Notes: generated by a model from the sequence alone, not told the origin. A stretch of DNA of 39,978 nt from an uncultured Eubacteriales bacterium (GCA_900319355.1 ONOC01000006.1:1-39978), one strand, 5' to 3'; numbered from the stretch's first letter, positions 26,203 through 34,239 are shown. Made by a program: numbers and translations.

Positions 26203-27543
26203 ATGACATCGTACAGGGATGCGGCATCTTATCTTGAGGAAATTCCGAAGTTCACAAAGAAGACAGAGCTCTCGCATACGCGGAGGATCCTGGAAAGACT
26301 GGGCGGCCCGGATGACAGTCTGCGTTTCATTCATGTGGCAGGTACGAACGGCAAGGGCAGCGTCTGTGCTTTTCTGGATGCTGCCTTCCGCGAGGCCGGG
26401 TATCACACGGCGATGTTCACAAGTCCTCACCTGGTGCGGGTGAATGAACGGTTCAGGATCGACGGGCAGGATGTGTCAGATGACCGTTTCGCCGCGGCAT
26501 TTGACGAGGTGATGCGGGCCGTCAGAAGTCTTCAGGCAGAAGATGCGGCGTTTGAGCATCCGACGTATTTTGAGACGCTTTTTCTGATGGGCATGATACT
26601 GTTCCGCGATGCACGTCCCGCGCCGGATGTTGTGATTCTGGAAACCGGCATGGGCGGGAGACTGGATGCGACGAATGTGATCCGTCATCCCGCCCTCTGT
26701 GTCATTACATCCATCAGTCTGGATCATACGCAGTACCTCGGCAGCACCATCCCCGGGATCGCGGGAGAGAAAGCCGGCATCATCAAGCCGGGCGTCCCTG
26801 TGATATATGATGCGGGAAGAAGCGATGCGTCGGAGGTGATCTGCGCCAGGGCAGCGGCTGTAAACAGTCCTGCTTTTCCCGTGAGTCCGGATGACATAAG
26901 AGAGATCCGTCTGGATGAACGGGGGACGGCGTTCGCTGTCGGGGGACAGATTTTTCATGAAACGGTGCTCTTTATCCCTGAGATCGCGGAATACCAGATG
27001 ATGAATGCCGCGCTTGCCTATACGGCGCTTCAGGTCTGGAACAGGACACAGCACGGGGCGGAGGTTTCTCCGGAGGCGGTTCGCTCCGGTTTTGCGAAGA
27101 TGACGTGGCCGTGCAGGATGGAGACGGTGCTTCCCCGCGTGGTGGTGGACGGAGCCCACAATCCGGACGGTGTGGCGCAGTTTATCCGCACGGTGCAGAG
27201 GTTCCACAGGACAGCGGAGATTACCCTCCTGTTCGGTGCCGTGAGTGACAAGAATTATGATGCCATGATCAGAGAAATGGCGGAGGGCATCCGGCCGGAG
27301 CGCGTGGTGACGACAAAAATCGCCGGGAAGAGAGAAGCGTCTGAGGAGATTTTTGCGGCGCTTTTCCGGCAATATGGCGTGAAAGAGGTCTTTTCCGATC
27401 CCTCGCCCGCGCGGGCTTTTGAAATCGCGGAGGCGCTGGCGGGAGACGGCATGCTGTTCTGCGCCGGCTCGCTGTATCTGGCAGGAGAGATCAGAGAAGA
27501 AGCGATGAAAATCCGGGAGAAATCCCGGGGGAATCAACGTTGA
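26203..27543 (+). CDS. folC: Bifunctional folylpolyglutamate synthase / dihydrofolate synthase
   Basis: This 446-residue Mur-ligase-like enzyme adds glutamate to dihydropteroate and to folates. The ATP-binding signature FIHVAGTNGKGSVCAFLD is intact, as are FTSPHLVRVNERF, ETGMGGRLDATN and VVDGAHNPDGV. The start at 26203 lies seven bases after AGGAAG; an in-frame ATG at 26182 has no ribosome site. It lies directly downstream of valS. About 240 nt follow before the next gene, largely filled by a tandem repeat. Confidence 0.95.
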   Translation: MTSYRDAASYLEEIPKFTKKTELSHTRRILERLGGPDDSLRFIHVAGTNGKGSVCAFLDAAFREAGYHTAMFTSPHLVRVNERFRIDGQDVSDDRFAAAFDEVMRAVRSLQAEDAAFEHPTYFETLFLMGMILFRDARPAPDVVILETGMGGRLDATNVIRHPALCVITSISLDHTQYLGSTIPGIAGEKAGIIKPGVPVIYDAGRSDASEVICARAAAVNSPAFPVSPDDIREIRLDERGTAFAVGGQIFHETVLFIPEIAEYQMMNAALAYTALQVWNRTQHGAEVSPEAVRSGFAKMTWPCRMETVLPRVVVDGAHNPDGVAQFIRTVQRFHRTAEITLLFGAVSDKNYDAMIREMAEGIRPERVVTTKIAGKREASEEIFAALFRQYGVKEVFSDPSPARAFEIAEALAGDGMLFCAGSLYLAGEIREEAMKIREKSRGNQR

Positions 27544-27584
27544 ATTTCCGCCGGCGTCCCGGAAGGCGGACGTTGCACCGGAGT

Positions 27585-27744
27585 CGGCACAGCGCATCTG
27601 TGCCATGACAACAGAGTGCATCGGACATGGCAGCAGAGTGCATCGGCCATGTCGGCACAGCCCATCGGACATGACGGCACAGCGCATCTGTGCCATGGCG
27701 GCACAGTGCATCTGTGCCATGGCGGCACAGTGCATCGGACATGG
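27585..27744. repeat. Tandem array of seven 22- or 24-bp units with internal palindromes
   Basis: Seven head-to-tail units of lengths 24, 22, 22, 22, 24, 24 and 22 share a core beginning CGGCACAG and ending CATGG; a partial eighth unit follows. The three 24-bp units (numbers 1, 5 and 6) each contain a perfect 7-bp inverted repeat, GGCACAG with CTGTGCC around a 5-nt loop. The 22-bp units carry CGGACATG or CGGCCATG instead of the second arm. Mixed unit lengths break any reading frame, which argues against coding function. Confidence 0.88.
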
Positions 27745-27786
27745 CGGGACAGCGGCAGGAAAGAGACAGGCAACAGGAGAATGTGA

Positions 27787-27945
27787 ATGCTGGATTTTGA
27801 CGAGGAACTGAAAAAATTCAAACCGTCCCTGGAAATGGAAAATATCGAGGACGTTGTCAGGCACGAGGATCTGACGGACATCATTGAGGTCCTCCGTGAT
27901 CTGGGAACGGAAGCGCGTCAGGAAGACGCCGGAGATCATCAATGA
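27787..27945 (+). CDS. Small conserved-looking protein upstream of the TPR protein (52 residues)
   Basis: This short acidic protein begins MLDFDEELKKFKPSLEME and continues with IEDVVRHEDLTDIIEVLRDL. It has no signal peptide or membrane segment and is predicted helical. AGGAGA lies six bases before the start. Its stop overlaps the start of the TPR protein by four bases (ATGA), so the two are translationally coupled and may act together. I recall similar short proteins next to such TPR genes in Lachnospiraceae, but no function is known to me. It is too well placed and too codon-like to be chance. Confidence 0.75.
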   Translation: MLDFDEELKKFKPSLEMENIEDVVRHEDLTDIIEVLRDLGTEARQEDAGDHQ

Positions 27946-29450
27946 CCAATGCTGAAAAGAAGGCTGGCCTGCTCTCCAGCCGCCTCTACAACGAGGCACT
28001 GGACCGCGCGCAGATCCATGATCTGACGGGAGCGGCGGAGAAGCTTCGCATCAGCCTCCAGTTCAATCAGAAGAATATTCCTGCCCGCAATCTGTACGGC
28101 CTCGTGCTGTATGAACGGGGCGAGGCAGGAGAGGCGCTTCATCAGTGGATTCTGAGTCAGAATCTTCTTCCGGCGGGCAATCCGGCATCTTATTATATCC
28201 AGAATGTGCAGAAGGACACCGCCCGCATCAGACAGATGAACCGCGGTGTCAGTGATTATAACGAGGCACTGAGAAACTGTCAGGAAGGCAATGAGGATGT
28301 GGGAGCGCTGCGGCTGCGCCGCGCGGTCCAGAAAAATCCGAAGCTTGTGGACGCCTTTGTGCTGCTGGCGCTGATTGATATAAAAGAAAAGCGGTTCAAT
28401 CATGCGCGCCGCATGCTGCTGCGTGCGCTTCGAATCGACAGGTATCATCCGGATGCGATGCGGTACCTGCAGGAGGTGCGTGAGCAGACCGGTGCCGCCG
28501 GCGCCAGAACAGCGTCGGAGGAAGAGGTGACGGATATCGTGGCCCCTGCAGCGGGAAAAGAGGGACGGCGTCTGCCGGTCCGCAATATTTTCCGCGTCGG
28601 GAACAATTTTTCTCCCGCCGTCAATATTATCTTCGGCGTGGCGGTGGGCCTGCTTGCCGCATGCTTTCTGATCGTGCCCGGCGTGAGAGCGTCAGCCGTG
28701 AAGAACAGCAGCGACAGAATTGTGGAATCGACGACAACCATCGACTCACAGAATTCAAAAATCGACGAGCTGCAGTCTTCTCTTGATGCAAAGGACAAAG
28801 AAATTTCCGACGCACAGGATGCCGAAAAAAAGGCGAAGACAGCGGCGGATTCGGCGGAACATCTGCTGAAGGCCATGCAGGCGTCGGAGGGACAGGATTA
28901 TACAACGGCGCTTCAGGAAATCGATCAGGTGGATGAAAGCCTTCTGACGGCTGACGAGAAGACGATCTATGATGCTCTGTCCGGCTCGCTTTCAGGCCAG
29001 GCATATGATATCTACGTCAGCCTCGGCCAGACGGCCTATTATCAGGAGGACTGGAAGACAGCGGCGGAAAATCTGGAGAAGGCCGTGGCGCTGACGCCGG
29101 ACGATTACGATTCGTATGTCCTTCTGGTGTACTGTTATCAGCATCTGAACGATCAGGATAAAGAACTTGAAACCTGGAAGAAGATCGCAACGCAGTTTGC
29201 CGGGTCGCAGGAAGGCGATTATGCGCAGTCTCAGGCGGATGCGCTGGAACAGCAGTCAGGCGGCAGCACGGATGACACGTCATCCGGCGCGGCCACTGAT
29301 GAGACGGCGTCTGACGGCAGCGGCACGGACGGCACGGCGGGTACAGGTACGAACGGAACGACCGGCACGGACGCGAACGGCACAGCAGGTACAGGCACCG
29401 GCAGAACGGCAGCTGCAGGCGGAACCGCTGATACAGGTACAGCGGGCTGA
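27942..29450 (+). CDS. Membrane-anchored tetratricopeptide repeat protein
   Basis: This 502-residue protein has a cytoplasmic-looking helical N-terminal part with TPR-like pairs (residues about 10-190; ARNLYGLVLYERGEAGEALHQW and DAFVLLALIDIKEKRFNHAR). One membrane helix follows at about 228-248 (NIIFGVAVGLLAACFLIVPG), then a coiled coil (253-310). A second TPR region (310-425; AYYQEDWKTAAENLEKAVAL, DDYDSYVLLVYCYQHLNDQD) and a Gly/Thr/Ala-rich tail (about 430-502) complete it. It is likely a scaffold bridging membrane sides; partners are unknown. The tail is built from short Thr-Gly-rich repeats and is probably length-variable. murB follows after 17 nt. Confidence 0.8.
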   Translation: MTNAEKKAGLLSSRLYNEALDRAQIHDLTGAAEKLRISLQFNQKNIPARNLYGLVLYERGEAGEALHQWILSQNLLPAGNPASYYIQNVQKDTARIRQMNRGVSDYNEALRNCQEGNEDVGALRLRRAVQKNPKLVDAFVLLALIDIKEKRFNHARRMLLRALRIDRYHPDAMRYLQEVREQTGAAGARTASEEEVTDIVAPAAGKEGRRLPVRNIFRVGNNFSPAVNIIFGVAVGLLAACFLIVPGVRASAVKNSSDRIVESTTTIDSQNSKIDELQSSLDAKDKEISDAQDAEKKAKTAADSAEHLLKAMQASEGQDYTTALQEIDQVDESLLTADEKTIYDALSGSLSGQAYDIYVSLGQTAYYQEDWKTAAENLEKAVALTPDDYDSYVLLVYCYQHLNDQDKELETWKKIATQFAGSQEGDYAQSQADALEQQSGGSTDDTSSGAATDETASDGSGTDGTAGTGTNGTTGTDANGTAGTGTGRTAAAGGTADTGTAG

Positions 29451-29467
29451 GGAAAGGAAAGACAGGT

Positions 29468-30385
29468 GTGAGGCAGAAATTACTGAGAGAACTGGCGTCC
29501 GTTGCGGGAACGGATCATGTCCGTGAAAATGAACCGATGCGTCTTCATACGACTTTTCGCATCGGCGGTCCGGCGGATCTGTTTATCACGCTGAAAGATC
29601 CGCGTAAGGCAGGCCCTGTCATGGAGCTTCTGAGAGGCTGCGGCGTTCCGGTTTTTGTGCTGGGCAACGGGAGCAATGTGCTGGTGAGTGACGATGGTTT
29701 CCGCGGCGCCGTGATCAGGATGGCCGGCAGTGCTTCGGATATCCGTGTCAGCGACGGTGTGATCAGAGCACCGGCAGGTGTGCTTCTCTCATCGGTTGCT
29801 GCGGCCGCACTTCATCACAGTCTTACAGGGCTGGAGTTTGCCTCGGGTATTCCGGGCACGGTCGGCGGCGCCTGCGTGATGAATGCGGGGGCATACGGCG
29901 GCGAGATGCGGGATGTGCTGACCCATGTCACCGTTCTGGATGAGAATTTTGAGATCAGGAGGATGCCGGCAGATCAGCTGGGCCTTGGCTACCGGACAAG
30001 CCGGATCCAGGACATGCCCTGGACGGTCCTTGAAGCGGAATGCTGTCTTGAAAAAGGCGAAGAAAGTGCGATTCTTTCGCGCATGAATGAACTGAAAGAG
30101 AAAAGAACAGCGAAACAGCCGCTGGAATTTCCGAGTGCCGGAAGCACATTTAAAAGGCCGGAGGGATTTTTCGCGGGAAAGCTGATTGAAGAGGCGGGCC
30201 TGCGCGGATTTTCATGCGGAGGCGCGCAGGTATCGGAAAAACACTGCGGATTCGTTATCAGCAGAAAGGATGCGACGGCCGCCGATGTCCTCGGCGTGAT
30301 CCGTGAGGTGCAGCGGCGGGTGGCTGAGAATGCAGGCGTTCTTCTGGAACCGGAAATCAGGATGCTCGGCTTCGAAGAGGAGTGA
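29468..30385 (+). CDS. murB: UDP-N-acetylenolpyruvoylglucosamine reductase MurB
   Basis: This 305-residue FAD enzyme makes UDP-N-acetylmuramate for peptidoglycan. FAD-binding segments are visible (FRIGGPADLFITL; PVFVLGNGSNVLVSDDGFRG) together with GIPGTVGGACVMNAGAYGGE. The catalytic Ser lies in PSAGSTFKRPEG and the late Glu in LLEPEIRMLG. The pattern is that of the shorter type IIb enzymes. The start is GTG at 29468, seven bases after AGGAAA. It heads the murB-rapZ-whiA-HPr cluster. Confidence 0.96.
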   Translation: MRQKLLRELASVAGTDHVRENEPMRLHTTFRIGGPADLFITLKDPRKAGPVMELLRGCGVPVFVLGNGSNVLVSDDGFRGAVIRMAGSASDIRVSDGVIRAPAGVLLSSVAAAALHHSLTGLEFASGIPGTVGGACVMNAGAYGGEMRDVLTHVTVLDENFEIRRMPADQLGLGYRTSRIQDMPWTVLEAECCLEKGEESAILSRMNELKEKRTAKQPLEFPSAGSTFKRPEGFFAGKLIEEAGLRGFSCGGAQVSEKHCGFVISRKDATAADVLGVIREVQRRVAENAGVLLEPEIRMLGFEEE

Positions 30386-30411
30386 ACAAAGAAGCGTGAG
30401 GGGGAAGTGCG

Positions 30412-31305
30412 ATGGCTCTGAAACTGATCTTTGTGACAGGCATGTCGGGGGCCGGCAAGTCGACGGCACTGAAAATGCTCGAGGATATGGGGTTCATGTG
30501 CGTCGACAACATGCCGGTGCAGCTGATCGGCAAAATGGTTGAGCTGACGGTGAGCGGCAGCACGGTGGCAGGCAGTGACAGCAGGATCGCCTTCGGCGTC
30601 GACATCAGAAGCGGCGCCCATCTGCCCGAACTCATGAAAGTCGTTCAGAAATTCCGGAACGATGACATCGACTGCAAGATCATCTTCCTGGATTCGGATG
30701 ACAGCACGCTGATCAAGCGCTATAAAGAAACCAGAAGACGCCATCCGCTGGCGAAGAACGGTCGCGTGGAGACCGGCATCACCGAGGAGCGGAAAAGAAT
30801 GCAGCCCATCCGCGACGGGGCTGACTATATCATTGATACGAGCCATCTGCTGACGCGGGAACTCCGGGAGGAGCTGAGAAAAATCTTTTCGGGCGGCTCG
30901 GATTTCCGGAGCCTGATGGTTTCCGTACTTTCCTTCGGCTTCAAATACGGGATCCCCGAGGACGCGGATATCGTGATGGATGTGCGTTTCCTGCCGAATC
31001 CGTATTATGTGCCGGAGCTGAAGCAGCTGACCGGAAATGATAAGGAAGTCAGAGATTTCGTCATGGGCTACGAGGTTTCCAGAACTTTCCTGACGAAGAT
31101 TCTGGATCTGCTGCAGTTTCTGATTCCCAATTACATTGAAGAAGGGCGCAGCCAGCTGGTCATTGCCATCGGCTGCACAGGCGGCAGGCACCGGTCCGTC
31201 ACGATAGCGAACGAGATCGCAGAGGCGCTGGACGGCAACGATACCTATGGCCTGAGGCTTGAGCACCGGGATATCGACCGCGATCCCGTCACGAAAAAAC
31301 TGTGA
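30412..31305 (+). CDS. rapZ: RapZ/YvcJ family nucleotide-binding protein
   Basis: This 297-residue protein carries a Walker A motif at residues 10-18 (GMSGAGKST) and the conserved C-terminal IGCTGGRHRSVTIANEIA. In E. coli RapZ binds small RNAs and RNase E; in Firmicutes the homologue YvcJ is a nucleotide-binding protein linked to competence. The segment PVQLIGKMVELTVSG and the internal RYKETRRRHPL are family-typical. GAGGGG precedes the start. It sits between murB (26 nt) and whiA (49 nt); the yvcK gene that separates them in Bacillus is missing. Confidence 0.95.
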   Translation: MALKLIFVTGMSGAGKSTALKMLEDMGFMCVDNMPVQLIGKMVELTVSGSTVAGSDSRIAFGVDIRSGAHLPELMKVVQKFRNDDIDCKIIFLDSDDSTLIKRYKETRRRHPLAKNGRVETGITEERKRMQPIRDGADYIIDTSHLLTRELREELRKIFSGGSDFRSLMVSVLSFGFKYGIPEDADIVMDVRFLPNPYYVPELKQLTGNDKEVRDFVMGYEVSRTFLTKILDLLQFLIPNYIEEGRSQLVIAIGCTGGRHRSVTIANEIAEALDGNDTYGLRLEHRDIDRDPVTKKL

Positions 31306-31354
31306 GTGACGCTGCGGACGGCCGGTGAGAGACGGAAGAGGCCGGAAGATTTTC

Positions 31355-32266
31355 ATGTCATTTTCACAGGATGTAAAAAACGAACTGTATGATACCGTCG
31401 ACAGTGCGCGTCACTGCCGGATCGCGGAGCTTGCCGCGCTGATCCGTTTCTGCGGCAAAAGGGACGGGGACGGCGCGCTGATTTTTGAAACAGGTCATCC
31501 GGAGCTGCTCCGCCTTTATGTGAGGCTGCTGAGACTTGTGTTTCATCTGGAGGACGGCATAGAGGTCAGGGATACGGAACGGAAGAAGACGGACTTCTGC
31601 ATGGCCCGGGTCGGCGACAGCGCTGTGGCGGCAAAAATCCTGCAGACGATCGACGCCCCGACACCGGTGCACAGCGTGATACTTCAGCGGAACTGCTGCC
31701 GGCGGGCGTTCATCAGGGGAGCGTTTCTGGCGGCGGGATCGGTCAGCGATCCGAATCGCTCCTATCACTTTGAGATTGTCTGCGAGACAGCGGAAACAGC
31801 GGAGGATGTGTGCAGCATACTTCGCCTGCTGGAGACGGATGCGCGGATGGTGAAGCGGCAGCGGTATGAGGTGGTTTATGTGAAGGAGAGCGCTCAGATC
31901 TCCGATCTTATCGGTATGATGGGCGCAAACGTCTCGCTTCTGAATTTTGAAAATGTCCGGATTGTGCGGGAAGTCAGGGGAGGCGTCAACCGGAAAGTTA
32001 ACTGCGAAACCGCCAATATCGAGAAAACAGCGACCGCCGCAGCCCGTCAGATCGACGACATCCGCTACATTGAGAAGACGGTCGGGTTTTCCAAATTGTC
32101 AAAGGCACTTGACGAAATGGCTGAAATTCGGTTACAATATCCAACGGCGACGCTGGCAGAATTAGGGCAGCTGCTTAACCCGCCGGTCAGCAAATCAGGA
32201 GTAAACCACAGACTCAGGGAACTGAGCCGGATGGCAGATGACCTGCGCAATACAAGGAGGCAGTAA
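31355..32266 (+). CDS. whiA: WhiA family DNA-binding regulator
   Basis: This 303-residue protein combines a degenerate LAGLIDADG homing-endonuclease fold (residues about 1-200; RRAFIRGAFLAAGSVSDPNRSYH) with a C-terminal helix-turn-helix (TLAELGQLLNPPVSKSGVNH). It controls sporulation in Streptomyces and cell division in Bacillus. The start at 31355 (MSFSQDVKNELYD) follows GGAAG with six-base spacing; the frame opens at 31325 without better support. The HPr-like gene follows after 3 nt and its ribosome site lies within the whiA end, so the two are translationally linked. Confidence 0.95.
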   Translation: MSFSQDVKNELYDTVDSARHCRIAELAALIRFCGKRDGDGALIFETGHPELLRLYVRLLRLVFHLEDGIEVRDTERKKTDFCMARVGDSAVAAKILQTIDAPTPVHSVILQRNCCRRAFIRGAFLAAGSVSDPNRSYHFEIVCETAETAEDVCSILRLLETDARMVKRQRYEVVYVKESAQISDLIGMMGANVSLLNFENVRIVREVRGGVNRKVNCETANIEKTATAAARQIDDIRYIEKTVGFSKLSKALDEMAEIRLQYPTATLAELGQLLNPPVSKSGVNHRLRELSRMADDLRNTRRQ

Positions 32267-32269
32267 GAA

Positions 32270-32527
32270 ATGGTGGAGGAAAGTGTAACGATTCAGATCC
32301 CCAATGGTCTGGAGACCAGACCGATCGCGATGCTTGTACAGGTTGCGAGTCAGTACGAGAGCACTGTTCACCTTGAAAACGGAACGAAAAACGTGAATGC
32401 GAAGAGCATTATGGGTATGATGACACTTGGCCTCGATAACGGCGAGAAGGTGAAGGTCACTGCCGACGGTCCGGATGAAAAGGAAGCTCTGAAAAGCATC
32501 GTGAGTTTTCTTACAAAGGACCAGTAA
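32270..32527 (+). CDS. Crh-like HPr family protein with Glu at position 15
   Basis: This 85-residue protein has the HPr fold but not its phosphotransfer residue. The canonical GLHARP active site reads GLETRP here, so His15 is replaced by Glu15. The regulatory site KSIMG with Ser46 is kept. In Bacillus the paralogue Crh has Gln15 and Ser46 and lies in the same yvcJ-yvcK-whiA-crh cluster. The parallel position supports a regulatory rather than sugar-transport role, probably through Ser46 phosphorylation by HPr kinase and CcpA binding. AAGGAGG precedes the start. A terminator follows directly. The gene name crh is not applied because orthology is inferred. Confidence 0.9.
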   Translation: MVEESVTIQIPNGLETRPIAMLVQVASQYESTVHLENGTKNVNAKSIMGMMTLGLDNGEKVKVTADGPDEKEALKSIVSFLTKDQ

Positions 32528-32546
32528 AAACACTGAAGGCATATAA

Positions 32547-32574
32547 CCGGCTGCGTCAGGCAGCCGGATTTTTT
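32547..32574 (+). terminator. Intrinsic terminator ending the murB-rapZ-whiA-HPr transcript
   Basis: A perfect 8-bp stem (CCGGCTGC 32547-32554 with GCAGCCGG 32560-32567, loop GTCAG) is followed by six Ts at 32569-32574. Confidence 0.95.
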
Positions 32575-32577
32575 ATG

Positions 32578-33110
32578 TGCAGCATGAACCGCAGCCGGAC
32601 CGGGGGCATCAGATTCCGGAGAATTCCGGAGAATTTATATTAAAACTGCTTGTCATACTCAGAAAAGTATATATAATAGAAATAAGACAGGATTTCCTGA
32701 AAGGAAGTGATTTTCAGGCAGATCCGCACACGAATCAGACAGCCGGCCGTCGGCCGGAACCTTTCTTATTTTCAGGAAGCCTTCCGCTTTCCTGTATTTA
32801 TCCCGTAATTTTCAGGCTTTCAGTCAGGTTTTCTTTCTCACAGGAGAAAGTGTCATCAGATGGGAAATGCTGTCTTTTTCCGCTGGTTCCGTGTCCGGAT
32901 GCCGTCGCATACTGATCTTTTCTGCTGCGGCTGTGGCAGAACGGCGAAATTTCAGCAGGAGAAAACACTTATGCAAAAGGTTTCTTTGATGATTTTTTCC
33001 GCCGCGGCAGAGACTGAGGATGCATCGCACGGCGGTACAGCAGGAACCGCTTCCCCGTCCTTACCCGTTATGATTTCCCGCGATACGCAAGGGCGGCGGG
33101 GCGGTTCCGC
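32578..33110 (+). other. Gene-free stretch with promoter and multiple hairpins; candidate non-coding RNA
   Basis: No convincing gene is found here; the open frames have poor ribosome sites and composition unlike neighbouring proteins. From the promoter at 32650-32677 a transcript would contain CCTGAAA/TTTCAGG (32696-32702 with 32712-32718), CCGGCC/GGCCGG (32743-32748 with 32752-32757) and CTTTCTC/GAGAAAG (32833-32839 with 32844-32850). It would end near a GC-rich stem (GGAACCG 33043-33049 with CGGTTCC 33102-33108, plus CCCC/GGGG) followed by TTTACTTT. I could not match it to 6S RNA, tmRNA, SRP RNA, RNase P or a known riboswitch. Confidence 0.4.
32650..32677 (+). promoter_or_regulatory. Strong promoter with no adjacent gene
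   Basis: TTGTCA (32650-32655) and a consensus TATAAT (32672-32677) are separated by 16 nt in AT-rich DNA. The next gene begins 550 nt downstream and has its own promoter, so this one may drive a non-coding RNA. Confidence 0.65.
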
Positions 33111-33139
33111 TTTACTTTCGCAAAACGGTTGGGTATACT
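33111..33139 (+). promoter_or_regulatory. mecA promoter
   Basis: TTTACT (33111-33116) and TATACT (33134-33139) are spaced by 17 nt, with the mecA start about 90 nt downstream. Confidence 0.55.
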
Positions 33140-33227
33140 TGCTTTAACGATGCGGGCGTCCTGGAGGTGTCTTCTGTGAGTCCGCCGGTACTGTCAGGAA
33201 GAACAGCGTTAAAGAGGGTGATGCCAT

Positions 33228-34094
33228 TTGAAGATAGAAAGAATCAGTGATAATCAGATTCGATGCACATTGACGAATGAAGACCTCAGTGTGCGCAACA
33301 TCAGACTGAGTGAGCTGGCCTATGGTTCGCCGAAGACCAGAAAGCTGTTCCGTGAGCTGATGGAAGAGGCCGCCACGGAGACAGGCTTTGATACCCAGGG
33401 GATGCCGCTGATGGTGGAAGCCATACCGACTTCCGCGGACAGCCTGATGCTGATTGTGACAAGAGTGGATGATCCGGAGGAACTGGATGCGAGATTTTCC
33501 AGATTTTCCAGACAGCAGAGCGACCCGGAGAGCGAACCGCAGCAGGCGGGAGGCACCGGAAACGGTCAGGCGCAGGGGGATTCCGATTCGGATGAACTGG
33601 AGCGGCTTTTCCGGAAGCTTTTTGAGACGATCGGCCATATGAACGGCAGCGAGGAAGAGGTAAAAAATTCAGATACGGGCAGCGGAGCGCAGGCACAGCG
33701 CATGCTTTCCGGCGCCGCTGCTGCCGGGAGCAGGAACGGTCAGCCGGCGGAAGGCACCGGGAGCCCGGCAGGAGACAGACGAAGAGACGCACACAGAATC
33801 ATCAGCGCCAGAGCTTTTCAGTTCGAGACGCTCGATGATGTGATCGATGCGGCACATACGGCAGCGGGATCCTACCGCGGCAGGAATGCGCTGTACCGTA
33901 TGAAGAACAGAAGCGGATATGAGCTGACGGTACATATCGGCAGTTCGCCGAAGAGCTTTGCGAGAGTGTGCACACTTCTTTCGGAATACGGCAGGCCTGT
34001 CAGCTGTCCGGCTGCGAGAGAATCCTATCTTGCGGAGCACGGCGATGTGCTGATCCGGTCGGGAGCGCTGAAGAAGCTCTCCGCCGTCAGATAA
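33228..34094 (+). CDS. mecA: Adaptor protein MecA
   Basis: MecA delivers substrates to the ClpC ATPase for degradation by ClpCP and controls competence regulators in Bacillus. The N-terminal substrate-binding domain starts MKIERISDNQIRCTLTNEDL (the first codon is TTG). The C-terminal ClpC-binding domain spans roughly residues 195-288 (FQFETLDDVIDAAH; SYRGRNALYRMKNRSGYEL). The linker between them is long (about 90 residues) and rich in Gly, Ser, Glu and Gln, making the protein 288 residues rather than about 220. GAGGG lies nine bases before TTG. A terminator follows. Confidence 0.93.
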   Translation: MKIERISDNQIRCTLTNEDLSVRNIRLSELAYGSPKTRKLFRELMEEAATETGFDTQGMPLMVEAIPTSADSLMLIVTRVDDPEELDARFSRFSRQQSDPESEPQQAGGTGNGQAQGDSDSDELERLFRKLFETIGHMNGSEEEVKNSDTGSGAQAQRMLSGAAAAGSRNGQPAEGTGSPAGDRRRDAHRIISARAFQFETLDDVIDAAHTAAGSYRGRNALYRMKNRSGYELTVHIGSSPKSFARVCTLLSEYGRPVSCPAARESYLAEHGDVLIRSGALKKLSAVR

Positions 34095-34109
34095 ACAGAA
34101 GCAGTTGAG

Positions 34110-34136
34110 GAGCCGGCGGGTCAGCCGGCTCTTTTT
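34110..34136 (+). terminator. Intrinsic terminator after mecA
   Basis: A perfect 8-bp stem (GAGCCGGC 34110-34117 with GCCGGCTC 34124-34131, loop GGGTCA) is followed by five Ts. Confidence 0.93.
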
Positions 34137-34239
34137 CTTTCAGAAAACCACATTCTTCCCCTTCATGCGGCCCGGATTTCCCCAAAATGGGTATTCCGTA
34201 TGCAAATCAGGGGTAAAATCGCCATGAATCCTCCACTTC

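Noticed and set aside
27491-27742. Minus-strand frame encoding a Cys/His-rich repeat protein across the tandem array
   Set aside because: The frame is open only because the repeat unit has no stops in some frames; units of 22 and 24 bp shift frame, there is no ribosome site, and part of the frame overlaps the end of folC.
27605-27811. Plus-strand frame with repeated Cys-Ile-Cys-Ala-Met units over the same array
   Set aside because: Same reason: low-complexity translation of a mixed-length repeat, no proper ribosome site, and it runs past the well-supported start at 27787.
32860-33147. 95-codon frame in the gene-free region before mecA
   Set aside because: Ribosome site is 13 bases away, composition is unlike the other proteins, it covers strong RNA stems and runs through the mecA promoter.
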